Origin: an uncultured Ruminococcus sp.
Lineage (GTDB): Bacteria; Bacillota; Clostridia; Oscillospirales; Ruminococcaceae
Assembly (NCBI GenBank): GCA_946413815.1
Contig: CAMKMD010000001.1
Span: forward strand, 1 to 64,000
Direction of reading: 5' to 3'
Length of the DNA: 64,000 nt
Positions 41,339 to 50,199 of the stretch are shown one piece after another. How positions within the stretch are numbered: the first letter of the stretch is position 1; every line of letters begins with the position of its first letter. The position numbers and the translations under genes were made by a program. The notes under the pieces were generated by a model. That model had not been told where the DNA came from. It did no database searches and saw nothing but the letters and a program-made list of their open reading frames with translations.

Positions 41339-43285
41339 ATGAAGAATTTACCAAAAACAGCTGCTGCTTTTGCATCTGCCGCTGTCCTGGCTTTTACAGG
41401 CGGCGTTCAGTTTATACCGGCAGCACAGCAGCAGTACGCTGTAGCCGCTGATGACGGCAACGATGACTGGCTCCATGCGGAGGGCAGCAAGCTCTACGAT
41501 ATGAACGGCAATCAGGTATGGCTCACCGGTGCTAACTGGTTCGGCCTCAACTGTACTGAGAACGTTCCTCATGGACTCTACGCCCGCGATGTTGATGATA
41601 TGCTTTCAACTATCGCAGACCACGGAATCAACATCATCCGCTTCCCGATCTCCACAGAGCTCCTTCTTTCATGGATGGACGGCGAACCTCTGCCGGTAAG
41701 CTCCGTTCAGGCGTCATACAATCCGCCTCAGGACGAGCTCGGAGAGGACGGCACAGTTACTCCTGCCGGTAAGTACGGCAATATCAACCGCGAGTTCTGC
41801 GAGGCTGACGGAAAGACTCTCAAGAACTCCATGGAGATATTCGACATCATCATGCAGAAGTGCAAGAAGTACGGCGTGAAGGCTCTTGTTGACGTTCACA
41901 GCCCGGCTTCACACAACTCCGGTCACAACTACAACCTCTGGTACTACGAGCCTACGGCAGATGATTGCGACGGAATGGCTACGGGTCACTTCTCTAAAAA
42001 GCAGATAACCTGGGACGACTGGAAGGATTCCATTACCTGGCTCGCCAAGAAGTATGCAAACGATGATACCATCCTCGCATACGACCTCAAGAACGAGCCT
42101 CACGGAAAGCGCGGCTATTCCGGTTCAGAGTGCCCAGCAAGCATTGCAAAGTGGGATAATTCCACCGATAAGAACAACTGGAAGTATTCCGCAGAGGAAT
42201 GCGCGAAGTCTATACTCGCTGTCAATCCCCACGCTCTTATCCTCATCGAGGGCATCGAGCAGTCGCCTATGTTTGACAGAGGCTCCGACTGGAACACTCC
42301 CGACAAGTTCAATCCCAACCCCGGCGAAGAGCGCTGGTACGGCGCATGGTGGGGCGGAAACCTCAGAGGAGTAAAGGATCTTCCCGTTCTTCCGAACTCC
42401 GGACAGATCGTATACTCTCCTCATGACTACGGTAAATCCGTATACGCTCAGAGCTGGTTCGAGAAGGACTTCACAGAGCAGACCCTCCTTGATGACTACT
42501 GGTACGATACCTGGGCCTACATCAACGACCAGGATATCGCTCCCCTGCTCATCGGCGAGTGGGGCGGACATATGGACGCAGGCGACAACCAGAAGTGGAT
42601 GGAGATACTCCGCGATTATATGATCAAGAACCATATCAACCACACCTTCTGGTGCATCAATCCGAACTCCGGAGATACAGGCGGACTTATGGATTCCACC
42701 TTCCAGAACTGGGATGCTGCAAAGTATGCTCTCTTTGAGAAGTCACTCTGGCAGACAGACGGCGGAAAGTATATCGGCCTCGACCATCAGCAGTCTCTCG
42801 GTGTGAACGGCACAGGCCTTTCACTCAGCGAGTTCTACTCAAGCGGACAGAAGAGCAATATCAACGGAGGTTCAGGAAGCTCCTCCGGCGGAACAAGGCC
42901 TCAGCCTACTCAGCCGCCCACATCGGCTCCCACAGAGGCAACTACTGAAGCACCCACAGCTGAACCTACTCAGGCACCTACTGAAGCACCTACCACGGCT
43001 CCTACCGAAGCTCCCACAAAGGAGCAGACACCCACAGAGCCCGGTACCGATGCTCCTGTGAACGTAGTTTACGGCGACGCAAACGAGGACGGCAAGGTAA
43101 ATGTTTCAGATGCAGTAGCCATACTCCAGTACGTGGCAAACAAGACAAAGTATGCACTCACTCCTCAGGGTCTTATCAACGCTGATATCGACGGCGCAGC
43201 AGGCATAACAGGTACAGATGCAGTTACTGTACAGAAGATAGATGCCGGAATCCTGAAGGCTTCCGATTTCCCGCTCAAGAACTGA
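41339..43285 (+). CDS. GH5 endoglucanase with dockerin
   Basis: A 648-residue secreted cellulase. Signal peptide about 1-37; GH5 (beta/alpha)8 barrel about 45-490 with ANWFGL, HGINIIRFP, VDVHSP, the acid/base Glu253 in DLKNEPHG and the nucleophile Glu407 in LIGEWGG. A Ser/Gly/Thr/Pro linker (EAPTAEPTQAPTEAPT) precedes a C-terminal type I dockerin (about 580-640; DANEDGKVNVSD and DIDGAAGITGTD). It hydrolyses internal beta-1,4-glucan links and should plug into a scaffoldin. The dockerin closely matches that of the PL11 protein (ADAVAILQYIANQSKY against SDAVAILQYVANKTKY), so both probably bind the same cohesin type. GAGAGGGG precedes the ATG. Confidence 0.95.
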   Translation: MKNLPKTAAAFASAAVLAFTGGVQFIPAAQQQYAVAADDGNDDWLHAEGSKLYDMNGNQVWLTGANWFGLNCTENVPHGLYARDVDDMLSTIADHGINIIRFPISTELLLSWMDGEPLPVSSVQASYNPPQDELGEDGTVTPAGKYGNINREFCEADGKTLKNSMEIFDIIMQKCKKYGVKALVDVHSPASHNSGHNYNLWYYEPTADDCDGMATGHFSKKQITWDDWKDSITWLAKKYANDDTILAYDLKNEPHGKRGYSGSECPASIAKWDNSTDKNNWKYSAEECAKSILAVNPHALILIEGIEQSPMFDRGSDWNTPDKFNPNPGEERWYGAWWGGNLRGVKDLPVLPNSGQIVYSPHDYGKSVYAQSWFEKDFTEQTLLDDYWYDTWAYINDQDIAPLLIGEWGGHMDAGDNQKWMEILRDYMIKNHINHTFWCINPNSGDTGGLMDSTFQNWDAAKYALFEKSLWQTDGGKYIGLDHQQSLGVNGTGLSLSEFYSSGQKSNINGGSGSSSGGTRPQPTQPPTSAPTEATTEAPTAEPTQAPTEAPTTAPTEAPTKEQTPTEPGTDAPVNVVYGDANEDGKVNVSDAVAILQYVANKTKYALTPQGLINADIDGAAGITGTDAVTVQKIDAGILKASDFPLKN

Positions 43286-43296
43286 ACATAGCTCTG

Positions 43297-43332
43297 TACG
43301 GCTTATCCTGCTGCACCGCCGGATAAGCCGTA
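43297..43332 (+). terminator. Terminator of the GH5 gene
   Basis: TACGGCTTATCC/GGATAAGCCGTA 12-bp stem with a 12-base loop, then TTTC. Confidence 0.75.
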
Positions 43333-43433
43333 TTTCAAAAGCCCACGCCGATACCCTCCGGCTCTGCGGTGCAAAGTAAAGAACAGATCAGTAAGAAAGA
43401 TGAGAAGTATAATATAGAATAAAGGGAATTATT

Positions 43434-45617
43434 ATGACATTGAAAAGCAAGCGGCCGATTTTAGGCGTCATTGCCGCAGTTGCAAATAGTATTGAACAAC
43501 GTCAGATCCTGAAAGGCTTCGTTTCAGAAGCTCAGAGTCACGGCTTCGATACTGCGGTCTTCTCAAATCTCTACAATCCTTATACAACCATTGAGGACCT
43601 TTTATGCGAGCAGCGCATTTATGAGCTCGCACACTCTGAACAGATCTCCGGTTATATACTTGTGACCGAATCCTTCATCAATCCCGATCTGCGCCGGTTA
43701 ATCGCAGGCTTCATGAAGCATATAAAGGCTCCGGTGGTGCTTGTAGGTACAATACAGGAGGAATTTGATATTCCCGGCATCACCCGTATCAACACGAGCG
43801 ACGAGGATGATTTCTCCGAGATAACCACCCATATGATCGAGAAGCACGGCTGCAGAAAGATTGACCTGCTGACAGGCCCTTCCGACAAAGAGGTATCACA
43901 GAGGCGTGCTGCCGGTTTCAGGAGGGCCCTTCAGGATCACGGTATCCCGGTCTGTGATGAAGATATAATCTACGGCGATTTCTGGCTTACAGGCGGAGAA
44001 AAGCTGGCTGATGAATATGCCGACAGAAAACGTGCTATGCCTCAGGCAGTCATATGTGCAAGCGACTATATGGCTTACGGTCTCCTTGACAGGCTGCAGG
44101 AGAGAGGCATAAAAGTCCCGGAGGACATCGCCGTGATCGGCTACGAGAACATCATGCAGAGGATGTATCACTCTCCCCTGCTGACGACCTATCAGCGGAA
44201 CAGGCACGACCTGGGCAAATCCGCGTTCAATATTCTCTTCTGCAAGATAAAGGGACTGCCGGAACCTGCATTCACTCCACCGGCCGGAAGAATAATCCCC
44301 GGAGAATCCTGCGGATGCACCGGTGATTTTGAAGACTACCGGAAAGAGCAGGCAAACATACGCGAAGAGAAGAAATACGAATCATGGAATATGTTCGGCT
44401 TCATGGATCAGAAGCTTACGAGCAGCCGCAACCTCATTGAATATGTCTCCTATATCGGTGAGCATCAGTGGCTGATAAGAAACGTGCCGAATATTTACCT
44501 CTGTCTTTTCACTGACTGGTGCGAGTCATCCGGCACTATGTCGGAACACGTAAGCTGCCGGAGCGTCATGCCATGGAAAGACAACGAACCGTTTGAGCTC
44601 CATAAGTTCGACCTGGCTGGCATATTCAGCAAAGAAAGCTCTCCGTCAGTATTCTATTTCACTCCCCTTTTCTTCGGTCAGAGACTTTTCGGACATCTCA
44701 TTCTGAGATATGACAGACCCGATACCTACGATGATTTCTTCCGCAGCTGGTCAAGGTCCATATCCAACGGCCTTGAGATACTGCGCATGAAGAACGATAT
44801 CCAGTACCTCACCAGCTGTCAGAATCTTTCAGACCAGCGTGATACCCTCACCGGTATGTATAACGAGGACGGCATAAAGAAAGCCTTCTCCTCCGCAGTC
44901 GCCCCCAAGAACAAGGCACTCTACCTTGTGGTGCTCCGTATAGGGCTCTTTGACGAGTCCATATCCAGCATGGACAACGCCGACCGCATCGACGCCGTTC
45001 TCAGCGCTGCAAAGGCAGTCGGCAAATTCTGCGGCAACCATGATATCTGCGGCAGGGTATCGGACAATACCTTCGTCTGTATAGTACAGACCTCCGCCGA
45101 TGCTGAGACGCTGACAGGCACCCTCAGCGCCCTGCTGATACGCCACAAGAAGTACATGGAGCGCTACGGCATGGATTCATTCGCCTGTGCAGCTGAAAAG
45201 TATGACGGCAGCTCCTACGCTGAGCTCTATGAAAAATGCTCGGAGGATATCGCACAGATATGTGCAGAGCTCTCCGAAAAGCGCCTCCTCAAGCACTACC
45301 GCGAGATGCTTGAGCTGAGGAACTATATCTACTCGAATCCGGAGGCTACATTCGATACTGATGATATATGCTCAAGCTTCTCCGGAAGCTCCGGCTACCT
45401 CAGGGCGATATACAAGCAGTGCTTCGGCATAAGCCTGCATCAGGACTGTATCGCTGCAAGGATACTCAGAGCGAAGTACTACCTTGTTACCACCTCGCTC
45501 AATATGGCGGATATCGCCGATAAATGCAGCTATACCGACAGCAAGTACTTCCTGAGGCAGTTCTATTCCGCCACAGGCCTGACTGCTGCAAAATACCGCT
45601 CAATGATACAAGGATGA
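43434..45617 (+). CDS. Hybrid regulator, paralogue of the one at 35953-38145
   Basis: A 727-residue protein with the same three-part plan. Residues about 1-285 form a LacI-type ligand domain (VICASDYMAYGLLDRLQERG, EDIAVIGYENIMQ) without an N-terminal HTH. A middle sensor region follows, then a degenerate GGDEF-like domain starting DTLTGMYNEDGI, and a C-terminal AraC HTH (ADKCSYTDSKYFLRQFYSATG, with preceding MADI). Both paralogues share the ...G-E/Q-S/T-CGC... cysteine stretch after the ligand domain (GESCGCTG here, GTSCGCSR in the other). It lies 150 bases after the GH5 gene, pointing the same way, and probably controls cellulase expression. A TATAAT at about 43411 lacks a good -35 box, which suggests activated transcription. 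Confidence 0.85.
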   Translation: MTLKSKRPILGVIAAVANSIEQRQILKGFVSEAQSHGFDTAVFSNLYNPYTTIEDLLCEQRIYELAHSEQISGYILVTESFINPDLRRLIAGFMKHIKAPVVLVGTIQEEFDIPGITRINTSDEDDFSEITTHMIEKHGCRKIDLLTGPSDKEVSQRRAAGFRRALQDHGIPVCDEDIIYGDFWLTGGEKLADEYADRKRAMPQAVICASDYMAYGLLDRLQERGIKVPEDIAVIGYENIMQRMYHSPLLTTYQRNRHDLGKSAFNILFCKIKGLPEPAFTPPAGRIIPGESCGCTGDFEDYRKEQANIREEKKYESWNMFGFMDQKLTSSRNLIEYVSYIGEHQWLIRNVPNIYLCLFTDWCESSGTMSEHVSCRSVMPWKDNEPFELHKFDLAGIFSKESSPSVFYFTPLFFGQRLFGHLILRYDRPDTYDDFFRSWSRSISNGLEILRMKNDIQYLTSCQNLSDQRDTLTGMYNEDGIKKAFSSAVAPKNKALYLVVLRIGLFDESISSMDNADRIDAVLSAAKAVGKFCGNHDICGRVSDNTFVCIVQTSADAETLTGTLSALLIRHKKYMERYGMDSFACAAEKYDGSSYAELYEKCSEDIAQICAELSEKRLLKHYREMLELRNYIYSNPEATFDTDDICSSFSGSSGYLRAIYKQCFGISLHQDCIAARILRAKYYLVTTSLNMADIADKCSYTDSKYFLRQFYSATGLTAAKYRSMIQG

Positions 45618-45624
45618 CACAGAC

Positions 45625-45654
45625 CCTGAGATGCGTACGACACGCTCTCAGGGC
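45625..45654 (+). terminator. Terminator of the second hybrid regulator
   Basis: CCCTGAGA/TCTCAGGG stem followed by CTGTTTTC. Confidence 0.7.
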
Positions 45655-45862
45655 TGTTTTCATGCTCAGGGATGTGTAATGTAAAATCCTTGTAAAATAA
45701 AATGCCTTTCACCTTCCTGTCACATTATTTTCATCTTATATACACCGTTATTCCGTAAGATTATAATTTGACAGCGTATGCCTGTCCGCGGCTGCGGAAC
45801 AGTTTTCAAACACCGTCAACAGCCGTGTTTATTCATAATTTTCCGTAACGGAGGAATAGTAA

Positions 45863-48502
45863 ATGAAGCATTATCTTGAGTCAACGGAGGCCGTTCTCAA
45901 AGAGGTCAACAGTACTCTGACCGGTCTGACTGCGGAGGAGGCTGCAAAGCGCCTTTCCGATGTCGGTCAGAACAAGCTCGATGAGCCGCCGAAGCCCACG
46001 CTCCTTGCAAGATTCATCGAACAGTTCAAGAATCCGATGATACTTGTACTGCTTGCCGCTGCTGTAGTCTCAGCCATAACAGGCATCATCTCAGAGGGCA
46101 AGCTTGAAGCAGACGTTTTCATCATCCTGTTCGTAGTCATTGCAAACGCCGTACTCGGTGTATATCAGGAGAACAAGGCAGAATCAGCTATCGAGGCCCT
46201 TCAGGCAATGAGCGCTGCACAGAGCAAGGTATTCCGCTCCGGCGAGCTTGTAGTTATCCCCAGCGCAGAGCTGGTTCCAGGCGACGTTATCACTCTTGAA
46301 GCGGGCGACAATGTACCGGCTGACTGCCGTATCCTTGAAGCCGCTGCTCTGAAGGCTGAGGAATCGGCGCTTACCGGTGAGAGCGTTCCCTGCGAGAAGA
46401 CAAGCGAGACACTTACTGGAGAAGAGGTACCTCTCGGTGACAGAAGAAATATGCTGTATATGGGCAGCAGCATCGCCTACGGCCGCGCAGAGGCTGTAGT
46501 AGTTGCTACCGGAATGAAGACAGAGATGGGCAAGATCGCCGGAGCTATCTCAGAGGCCGACGATGACGAGACTCCTCTTCAGAAGAGCCTCACTCAGCTC
46601 AGCAAGATACTCTCAGTTGCAGTTCTTATCATCTGCGTTTTCATACTCGCACTCAGCGTTGTTCAGTCACTTGTCAAGAACGGCACAGTAACTCTCCCCT
46701 CCTTCCTCAACTCCTTCATGATAGCTGTCAGCCTTGCTGTTGCTGCTATCCCGGAAGGTCTGGCCGCAGTTGTTACCGTTGTGCTTTCCATCGGCGTTAC
46801 CAATATGTCGAAGCGCGGCGCTGTTATCCGCAGACTTACAGCTGTTGAGGCTCTCGGCTGCGCCCAGGTAATATGCAGCGACAAGACAGGTACTCTTACA
46901 CAGAACAAGATGACTGTAGTCAAGGAGAGCACAGATGACAAGGAGCTCCTTGCAAAGGCTATGGGACTCTGCTGCGATGCAGTCCTCAACGCTGACGATA
47001 CAGTTGCCGGCGAGCCTACAGAGGCTGCTCTCGTAGCTTACGCAAACAAGTGCGGACTCAAGAAGTATGAGCTGGAGGAGAAGACTCCCCGTGTTGCTGA
47101 AGCTCCCTTCGATTCCATGCGTAAGATGATGTCCACTATCCACAAGACAGAAAACGGCTACGTGCAGTACACCAAGGGCGCTCCTGATGTGGTCCTTGCA
47201 CAGTGTACACACATCCTTGAAAAGGGTGAGGTACGCCGTATGTACGAAGAGGACCGCGGACGCATCCTCCTTGAGAACAAGGCAATGGCCGATGAGGCAC
47301 TCCGTGTACTCATGGCAGCTTACCGTGAATACGATGAGATACCTGAGGATCTTTCCACAGAGTCTCTTGAAAAGAAGCTTATATACATAGGTATGACAGG
47401 TATGATCGATCCTGTCCGTCCTGAGGTAAAGGACGCTATCGGTCTCTGCCGTACAGCAGGCATCCGTCCTGTTATGATCACAGGCGACCACAGAGATACA
47501 GCTGTTGCCATAGCCAAGGAGCTCGGAATCCTCGGCGAGGGTCAGCAGGCTCTCACAGGTGCAGAGCTCAACAAGATACCGGATGATGTATTCGATGAGA
47601 CTGTAGGCAATTACAGCGTATATGCCCGTGTTCAGCCCGAACATAAGGTACGTATCGTAAACGCATGGCGCAAGAAGAATATGACTACCGCCATGACCGG
47701 AGACGGCGTAAACGATGCTCCCTCCATAAAGAGCGCAGACATCGGTGTCGGCATGGGTATCACCGGTACAGACGTTACAAAGAACGTTGCTGATATGGTC
47801 CTCACCGATGACAACTTCGCTACCATAGTAGGAGCTGTTGAGGAAGGAAGACGTATCTACGACAACATCCGCAAGGCCATACAGTTCCTCCTCTCGAGCA
47901 ACCTCTCAGAGGTAATATGTATCCTTATCGCTACACTCGGTCTTGGTAAGCTGACACACGGCTCCTTCACCATCTTCGGACCTGTTCACCTCCTCTGGAT
48001 CAACCTCGTTTCCGACTGCTTCCCTGCTGTCGCTCTCGGTATGGAATCCGCTGAAGAGGGAATAATGAAACGCAAGCCGAGAAGCTCAAATGCACACATC
48101 TTCTCTGACGGACTTGGCATCAACCTCCTCTGGCAGGGTATCGTGATCGCACTTCTCACCATCGTTTCCTATGTCATCGGCGCACAGACATCTCCCGAGG
48201 CCGGCACAACAATGGCATTCATCACACTTTCGATCTGCGAGATGCTCCACGCATGGAACATGAGAAGCCTGAAGGAATCAGTATTCAGCATGAAGACACA
48301 CAACAAGATGCTCACAATTTCCATCATCGTTTCATTCCTTATCCTCATACCGATACTTCTTGTTCCCGGTCTGAGATCCATCTTCTCACTCGTTAAGCTT
48401 TCAGGTATGCAGTACGTACTTGCAGCAGTCATTGCAGCAGCTATAGTACCCATAGTTGAAGTAGTCAAGGCATTCCAGAGATCAAAGAAGACAGAAGGCT
48501 GA
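45863..48502 (+). CDS. Calcium-type P-type ATPase (PII)
   Basis: An 879-residue cation pump of the SERCA/PMCA-like group. It has an actuator loop with TGES (171-174), membrane helix 4 with the ion-binding PEGL (298-301), the phosphorylated Asp340 in ICSDKTGTLTQ, a nucleotide-binding KGAPD motif, MTGDGVNDAPS, and a C-terminal block of about six helices containing the helix-5/6 acceptors (NLSEV, WINLVSD). It exports Ca2+ (or Mn2+) from the cytoplasm. The N-terminal HY.ES..VL start is usual for the family. GGAGG precedes the ATG. Ca2+ export suits a cell with Ca-dependent dockerins outside, but that link is only circumstantial. Confidence 0.93.
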   Translation: MKHYLESTEAVLKEVNSTLTGLTAEEAAKRLSDVGQNKLDEPPKPTLLARFIEQFKNPMILVLLAAAVVSAITGIISEGKLEADVFIILFVVIANAVLGVYQENKAESAIEALQAMSAAQSKVFRSGELVVIPSAELVPGDVITLEAGDNVPADCRILEAAALKAEESALTGESVPCEKTSETLTGEEVPLGDRRNMLYMGSSIAYGRAEAVVVATGMKTEMGKIAGAISEADDDETPLQKSLTQLSKILSVAVLIICVFILALSVVQSLVKNGTVTLPSFLNSFMIAVSLAVAAIPEGLAAVVTVVLSIGVTNMSKRGAVIRRLTAVEALGCAQVICSDKTGTLTQNKMTVVKESTDDKELLAKAMGLCCDAVLNADDTVAGEPTEAALVAYANKCGLKKYELEEKTPRVAEAPFDSMRKMMSTIHKTENGYVQYTKGAPDVVLAQCTHILEKGEVRRMYEEDRGRILLENKAMADEALRVLMAAYREYDEIPEDLSTESLEKKLIYIGMTGMIDPVRPEVKDAIGLCRTAGIRPVMITGDHRDTAVAIAKELGILGEGQQALTGAELNKIPDDVFDETVGNYSVYARVQPEHKVRIVNAWRKKNMTTAMTGDGVNDAPSIKSADIGVGMGITGTDVTKNVADMVLTDDNFATIVGAVEEGRRIYDNIRKAIQFLLSSNLSEVICILIATLGLGKLTHGSFTIFGPVHLLWINLVSDCFPAVALGMESAEEGIMKRKPRSSNAHIFSDGLGINLLWQGIVIALLTIVSYVIGAQTSPEAGTTMAFITLSICEMLHAWNMRSLKESVFSMKTHNKMLTISIIVSFLILIPILLVPGLRSIFSLVKLSGMQYVLAAVIAAAIVPIVEVVKAFQRSKKTEG

Positions 48503-48510
48503 TAACAGCA

Positions 48511-48550
48511 AGCCCGTATGCTCCTTTTCATGGGGCATACGGGCTCTTTT
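48511..48550 (+). terminator. Terminator of the P-type ATPase gene
   Basis: AGCCCGTATGC/GCATACGGGCT 11-bp stem followed by CTTTTT. Confidence 0.9.
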
Positions 48551-48567
48551 TCATATCCGTAAAAAGC

Positions 48568-48601
48568 AGGCCCCGGAAGGAGCTCCCTCCTTCCGGGGCC
48601 T
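48568..48601 (-). terminator. Terminator of the TM2 gene cluster
   Basis: AGGCCCCGGAAGG/CCTTCCGGGGCCT 13-bp stem with GCTTTTTACG on the minus strand. Confidence 0.9.
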
Positions 48602-48616
48602 ATTTATATCAAAACA

Positions 48617-48856
48617 TCAGAACCAGGACTTTCCGCCGTCGCCATAGACAAACTCAAACTCGTCATCCGGCTTTGTCAGGTAGATGATGCCTTCAATAAG
48701 GCCGATGATCTGCATGACCACTGCACCGATTCCGAATGTCAGCAGCGAGACAAGAAGTGTGATAACTCCCGCCTTTGTGCATCCGAGATAGAACTTGTGG
48801 ATACCCAGTCCGCCAAGTAATATTGCCAGTAAACCTGCTGCGATCTTGTTTTTCAT
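48617..48856 (-). CDS. TM2-domain protein, copy 1
   Basis: A 79-residue membrane protein; the ATG at 48856 follows GGAGGTATATATT. It has two hydrophobic helices with the TM2-domain pattern (KIAAGLLAILLGGLGIHKFYLG, shown here only in part: GGLGIHKFYLG; then VITLLVSLLTFGIGAVV) and an acidic tail EFEFVYGDGG. TM2 proteins are small bacterial membrane proteins of unsettled function. This copy is identical at DNA level to the next two. Confidence 0.85.
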   Translation of the reverse strand: MKNKIAAGLLAILLGGLGIHKFYLGCTKAGVITLLVSLLTFGIGAVVMQIIGLIEGIIYLTKPDDEFEFVYGDGGKSWF

Positions 48857-48904
48857 AATATATACCTCCAATAATTTTTTACACCTTTATCATTATTTAT
48901 GTGA

Positions 48905-49144
48905 TCAGAACCAGGACTTTCCGCCGTCGCCATAGACAAACTCAAACTCGTCATCCGGCTTTGTCAGGTAGATGATGCCTTCAATAAGGCCGATGATCTG
49001 CATGACCACTGCACCGATTCCGAATGTCAGCAGCGAGACAAGAAGTGTGATAACTCCCGCCTTTGTGCATCCGAGATAGAACTTGTGGATACCCAGTCCG
49101 CCAAGTAATATTGCCAGTAAACCTGCTGCGATCTTGTTTTTCAT
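48905..49144 (-). CDS. TM2-domain protein, copy 2
   Basis: Identical 79-residue TM2 protein with its own GGAGGT site; the preceding unit ends 48 bases upstream. It is co-transcribed with the other copies from the promoter at 49950-49978, since no promoter lies between units. Confidence 0.85.
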   Translation of the reverse strand: MKNKIAAGLLAILLGGLGIHKFYLGCTKAGVITLLVSLLTFGIGAVVMQIIGLIEGIIYLTKPDDEFEFVYGDGGKSWF

Positions 49145-49192
49145 AATATATACCTCCAATAATTTTTTACACCTTTATCATTATTTATGTGA

Positions 49193-49432
49193 TCAGAACC
49201 AGGACTTTCCGCCGTCGCCATAGACAAACTCAAACTCGTCATCCGGCTTTGTCAGGTAGATGATGCCTTCAATAAGGCCGATGATCTGCATGACCACTGC
49301 ACCGATTCCGAATGTCAGCAGCGAGACAAGAAGTGTGATAACTCCCGCCTTTGTGCATCCGAGATAGAACTTGTGGATACCCAGTCCGCCAAGTAATATT
49401 GCCAGTAAACCTGCTGCGATCTTGTTTTTCAT
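49193..49432 (-). CDS. TM2-domain protein, copy 3
   Basis: Identical 79-residue TM2 protein, the first of the triplicated units in transcription order. The spacer to the diverged fourth copy is different in sequence (TTTATTCCTG), so this unit marks the outer edge of the duplication. Confidence 0.85.
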   Translation of the reverse strand: MKNKIAAGLLAILLGGLGIHKFYLGCTKAGVITLLVSLLTFGIGAVVMQIIGLIEGIIYLTKPDDEFEFVYGDGGKSWF

Positions 49433-49475
49433 AATATATACCTCCAATAATTTATTCCTGTATCTTTTTTGCTGA

Positions 49476-49715
49476 TCAGAACCAGCTCTTGTGGTTGTAT
49501 ACGTAGGTATCTGCAAACTCTTCATCAGTCTTTGACAGATAGGTGATACCTTCGATCAGACCGATGACAGCCATTATCGAAGCACCGATACCGCAGGTGA
49601 GAAGACTAATGACAAGCGTCGTAACGCCCTCCTTCGTGTAACCGAGATAGAACTTGTGGATGCCAAGCACTCCAAGGAATATCCCGAGAAGTCCAGCCGG
49701 TAATTTTTCTTTCAT
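49476..49715 (-). CDS. TM2-domain protein, diverged copy 4
   Basis: A 79-residue TM2 protein; the ATG at 49715 follows GGAGGATATGATA, and upstream in-frame codons lack a ribosome site. It keeps GVLGIHKFYLGYTKEG and the two helices but differs from the triplet at many positions (VISLLTCGIGASIM, tail EEFADTYVYNHKSWF against the triplet's EFEFVYGDGGKSWF). Same length as the others, so it is an older duplicate and the first TM2 gene of the transcript. Confidence 0.85.
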   Translation of the reverse strand: MKEKLPAGLLGIFLGVLGIHKFYLGYTKEGVTTLVISLLTCGIGASIMAVIGLIEGITYLSKTDEEFADTYVYNHKSWF

Positions 49716-49807
49716 TATCATATCCTCCTTTGAATTAGTTTTTTGGTCTGTTAACACACCTTTTACTATGTCATTGATACTGTGTCTGATTCAGTGTCCC
49801 TTGCCGA

Positions 49808-49870
49808 TCAGCTTGTGTAATCAGAGCTGAGGCTGATCAGCATTCTTACTGTAGTGAATAGCTGTTTCAT
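49808..49870 (-). CDS. 20-residue leader or small peptide upstream of TM2 genes
   Basis: A short ORF in the 5' leader: MKQLFTTVRMLISLSSDYTS, with an excellent AAGGAGGT six bases before the ATG. The N-terminal part is amphipathic and hydrophobic enough to bind membrane. It lies between the promoter and the first TM2 gene. It could be a regulatory leader peptide or a small membrane-active peptide. The perfect ribosome site argues against chance. Confidence 0.45.
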   Translation of the reverse strand: MKQLFTTVRMLISLSSDYTS

Positions 49871-49949
49871 AATTATACCTCCTTGAGATTTGTTCAGACG
49901 CGAGTTCATGGTAACCCTTATCACGTTCATCTGAACCTCTTACATGCAT

Positions 49950-49978
49950 ATTATATCACATCGTTTTCATTTTGTCAA
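49950..49978 (-). promoter_or_regulatory. Consensus promoter of the TM2 cluster
   Basis: TTGACA (49978-49973), 17 bp, TATAAT (49955-49950). The leader is about 230 bases long and holds a GTTCAGA/TCTGAAC inverted repeat and the 20-codon ORF. The rest of 49979-50105 is AT-rich without a gene. Confidence 0.85.
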
Positions 49979-50108
49979 GTATTTGTCACGATTTTTCATA
50001 ACATATAATTCACCTATATACAGGCATTTAAAGGGATTTTGTTAGTATTTAATAACAATTTTATCACAAAACCATCATGTATATTTACTCTTCTTAACAC
50101 ATAAATAT

Positions 50109-50150
50109 AAGCCACAGCACAAACAGTTCATCTGTTACGCGCTGTGGCTT
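50109..50150. terminator. Terminator after aspS2
   Basis: AAGCCACAGC/GCTGTGGCTT 10-bp stem with a nested AACAG/CTGTT. The plus side has TTTTTT; the minus side, relevant for aspS2, has TTATATTTAT. Confidence 0.75.
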
Positions 50151-50199
50151 TTTTAGTATATTTATAACATAGTATTCACTAATCCTGTATATTTACAGT

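Larger units (their letters stand above)
48617..49453 (-). repeat. Exact tandem triplication, 288-bp unit
   Basis: Three head-to-tail units with starts 288 bp apart (48617, 48905, 49193), each a full TM2 gene plus its ribosome site and spacer. By reading, no difference was seen between units; identity ends at 49453. Confidence 0.9.

Noticed and set aside
45618-45862. Possible yybP-ykoY (Mn) riboswitch upstream of the P-type ATPase
   Set aside because: Such riboswitches often precede P-type pumps, but the core motif was not found in this leader.
46667-47644. Minus-strand 325-codon frame inside the P-type ATPase gene
   Set aside because: Cysteine-rich antisense shadow of a well-conserved pump.
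48617-49453. CRISPR or other short direct-repeat array
   Set aside because: The repeats are whole 288-bp gene units without spacers; a gene triplication explains them.
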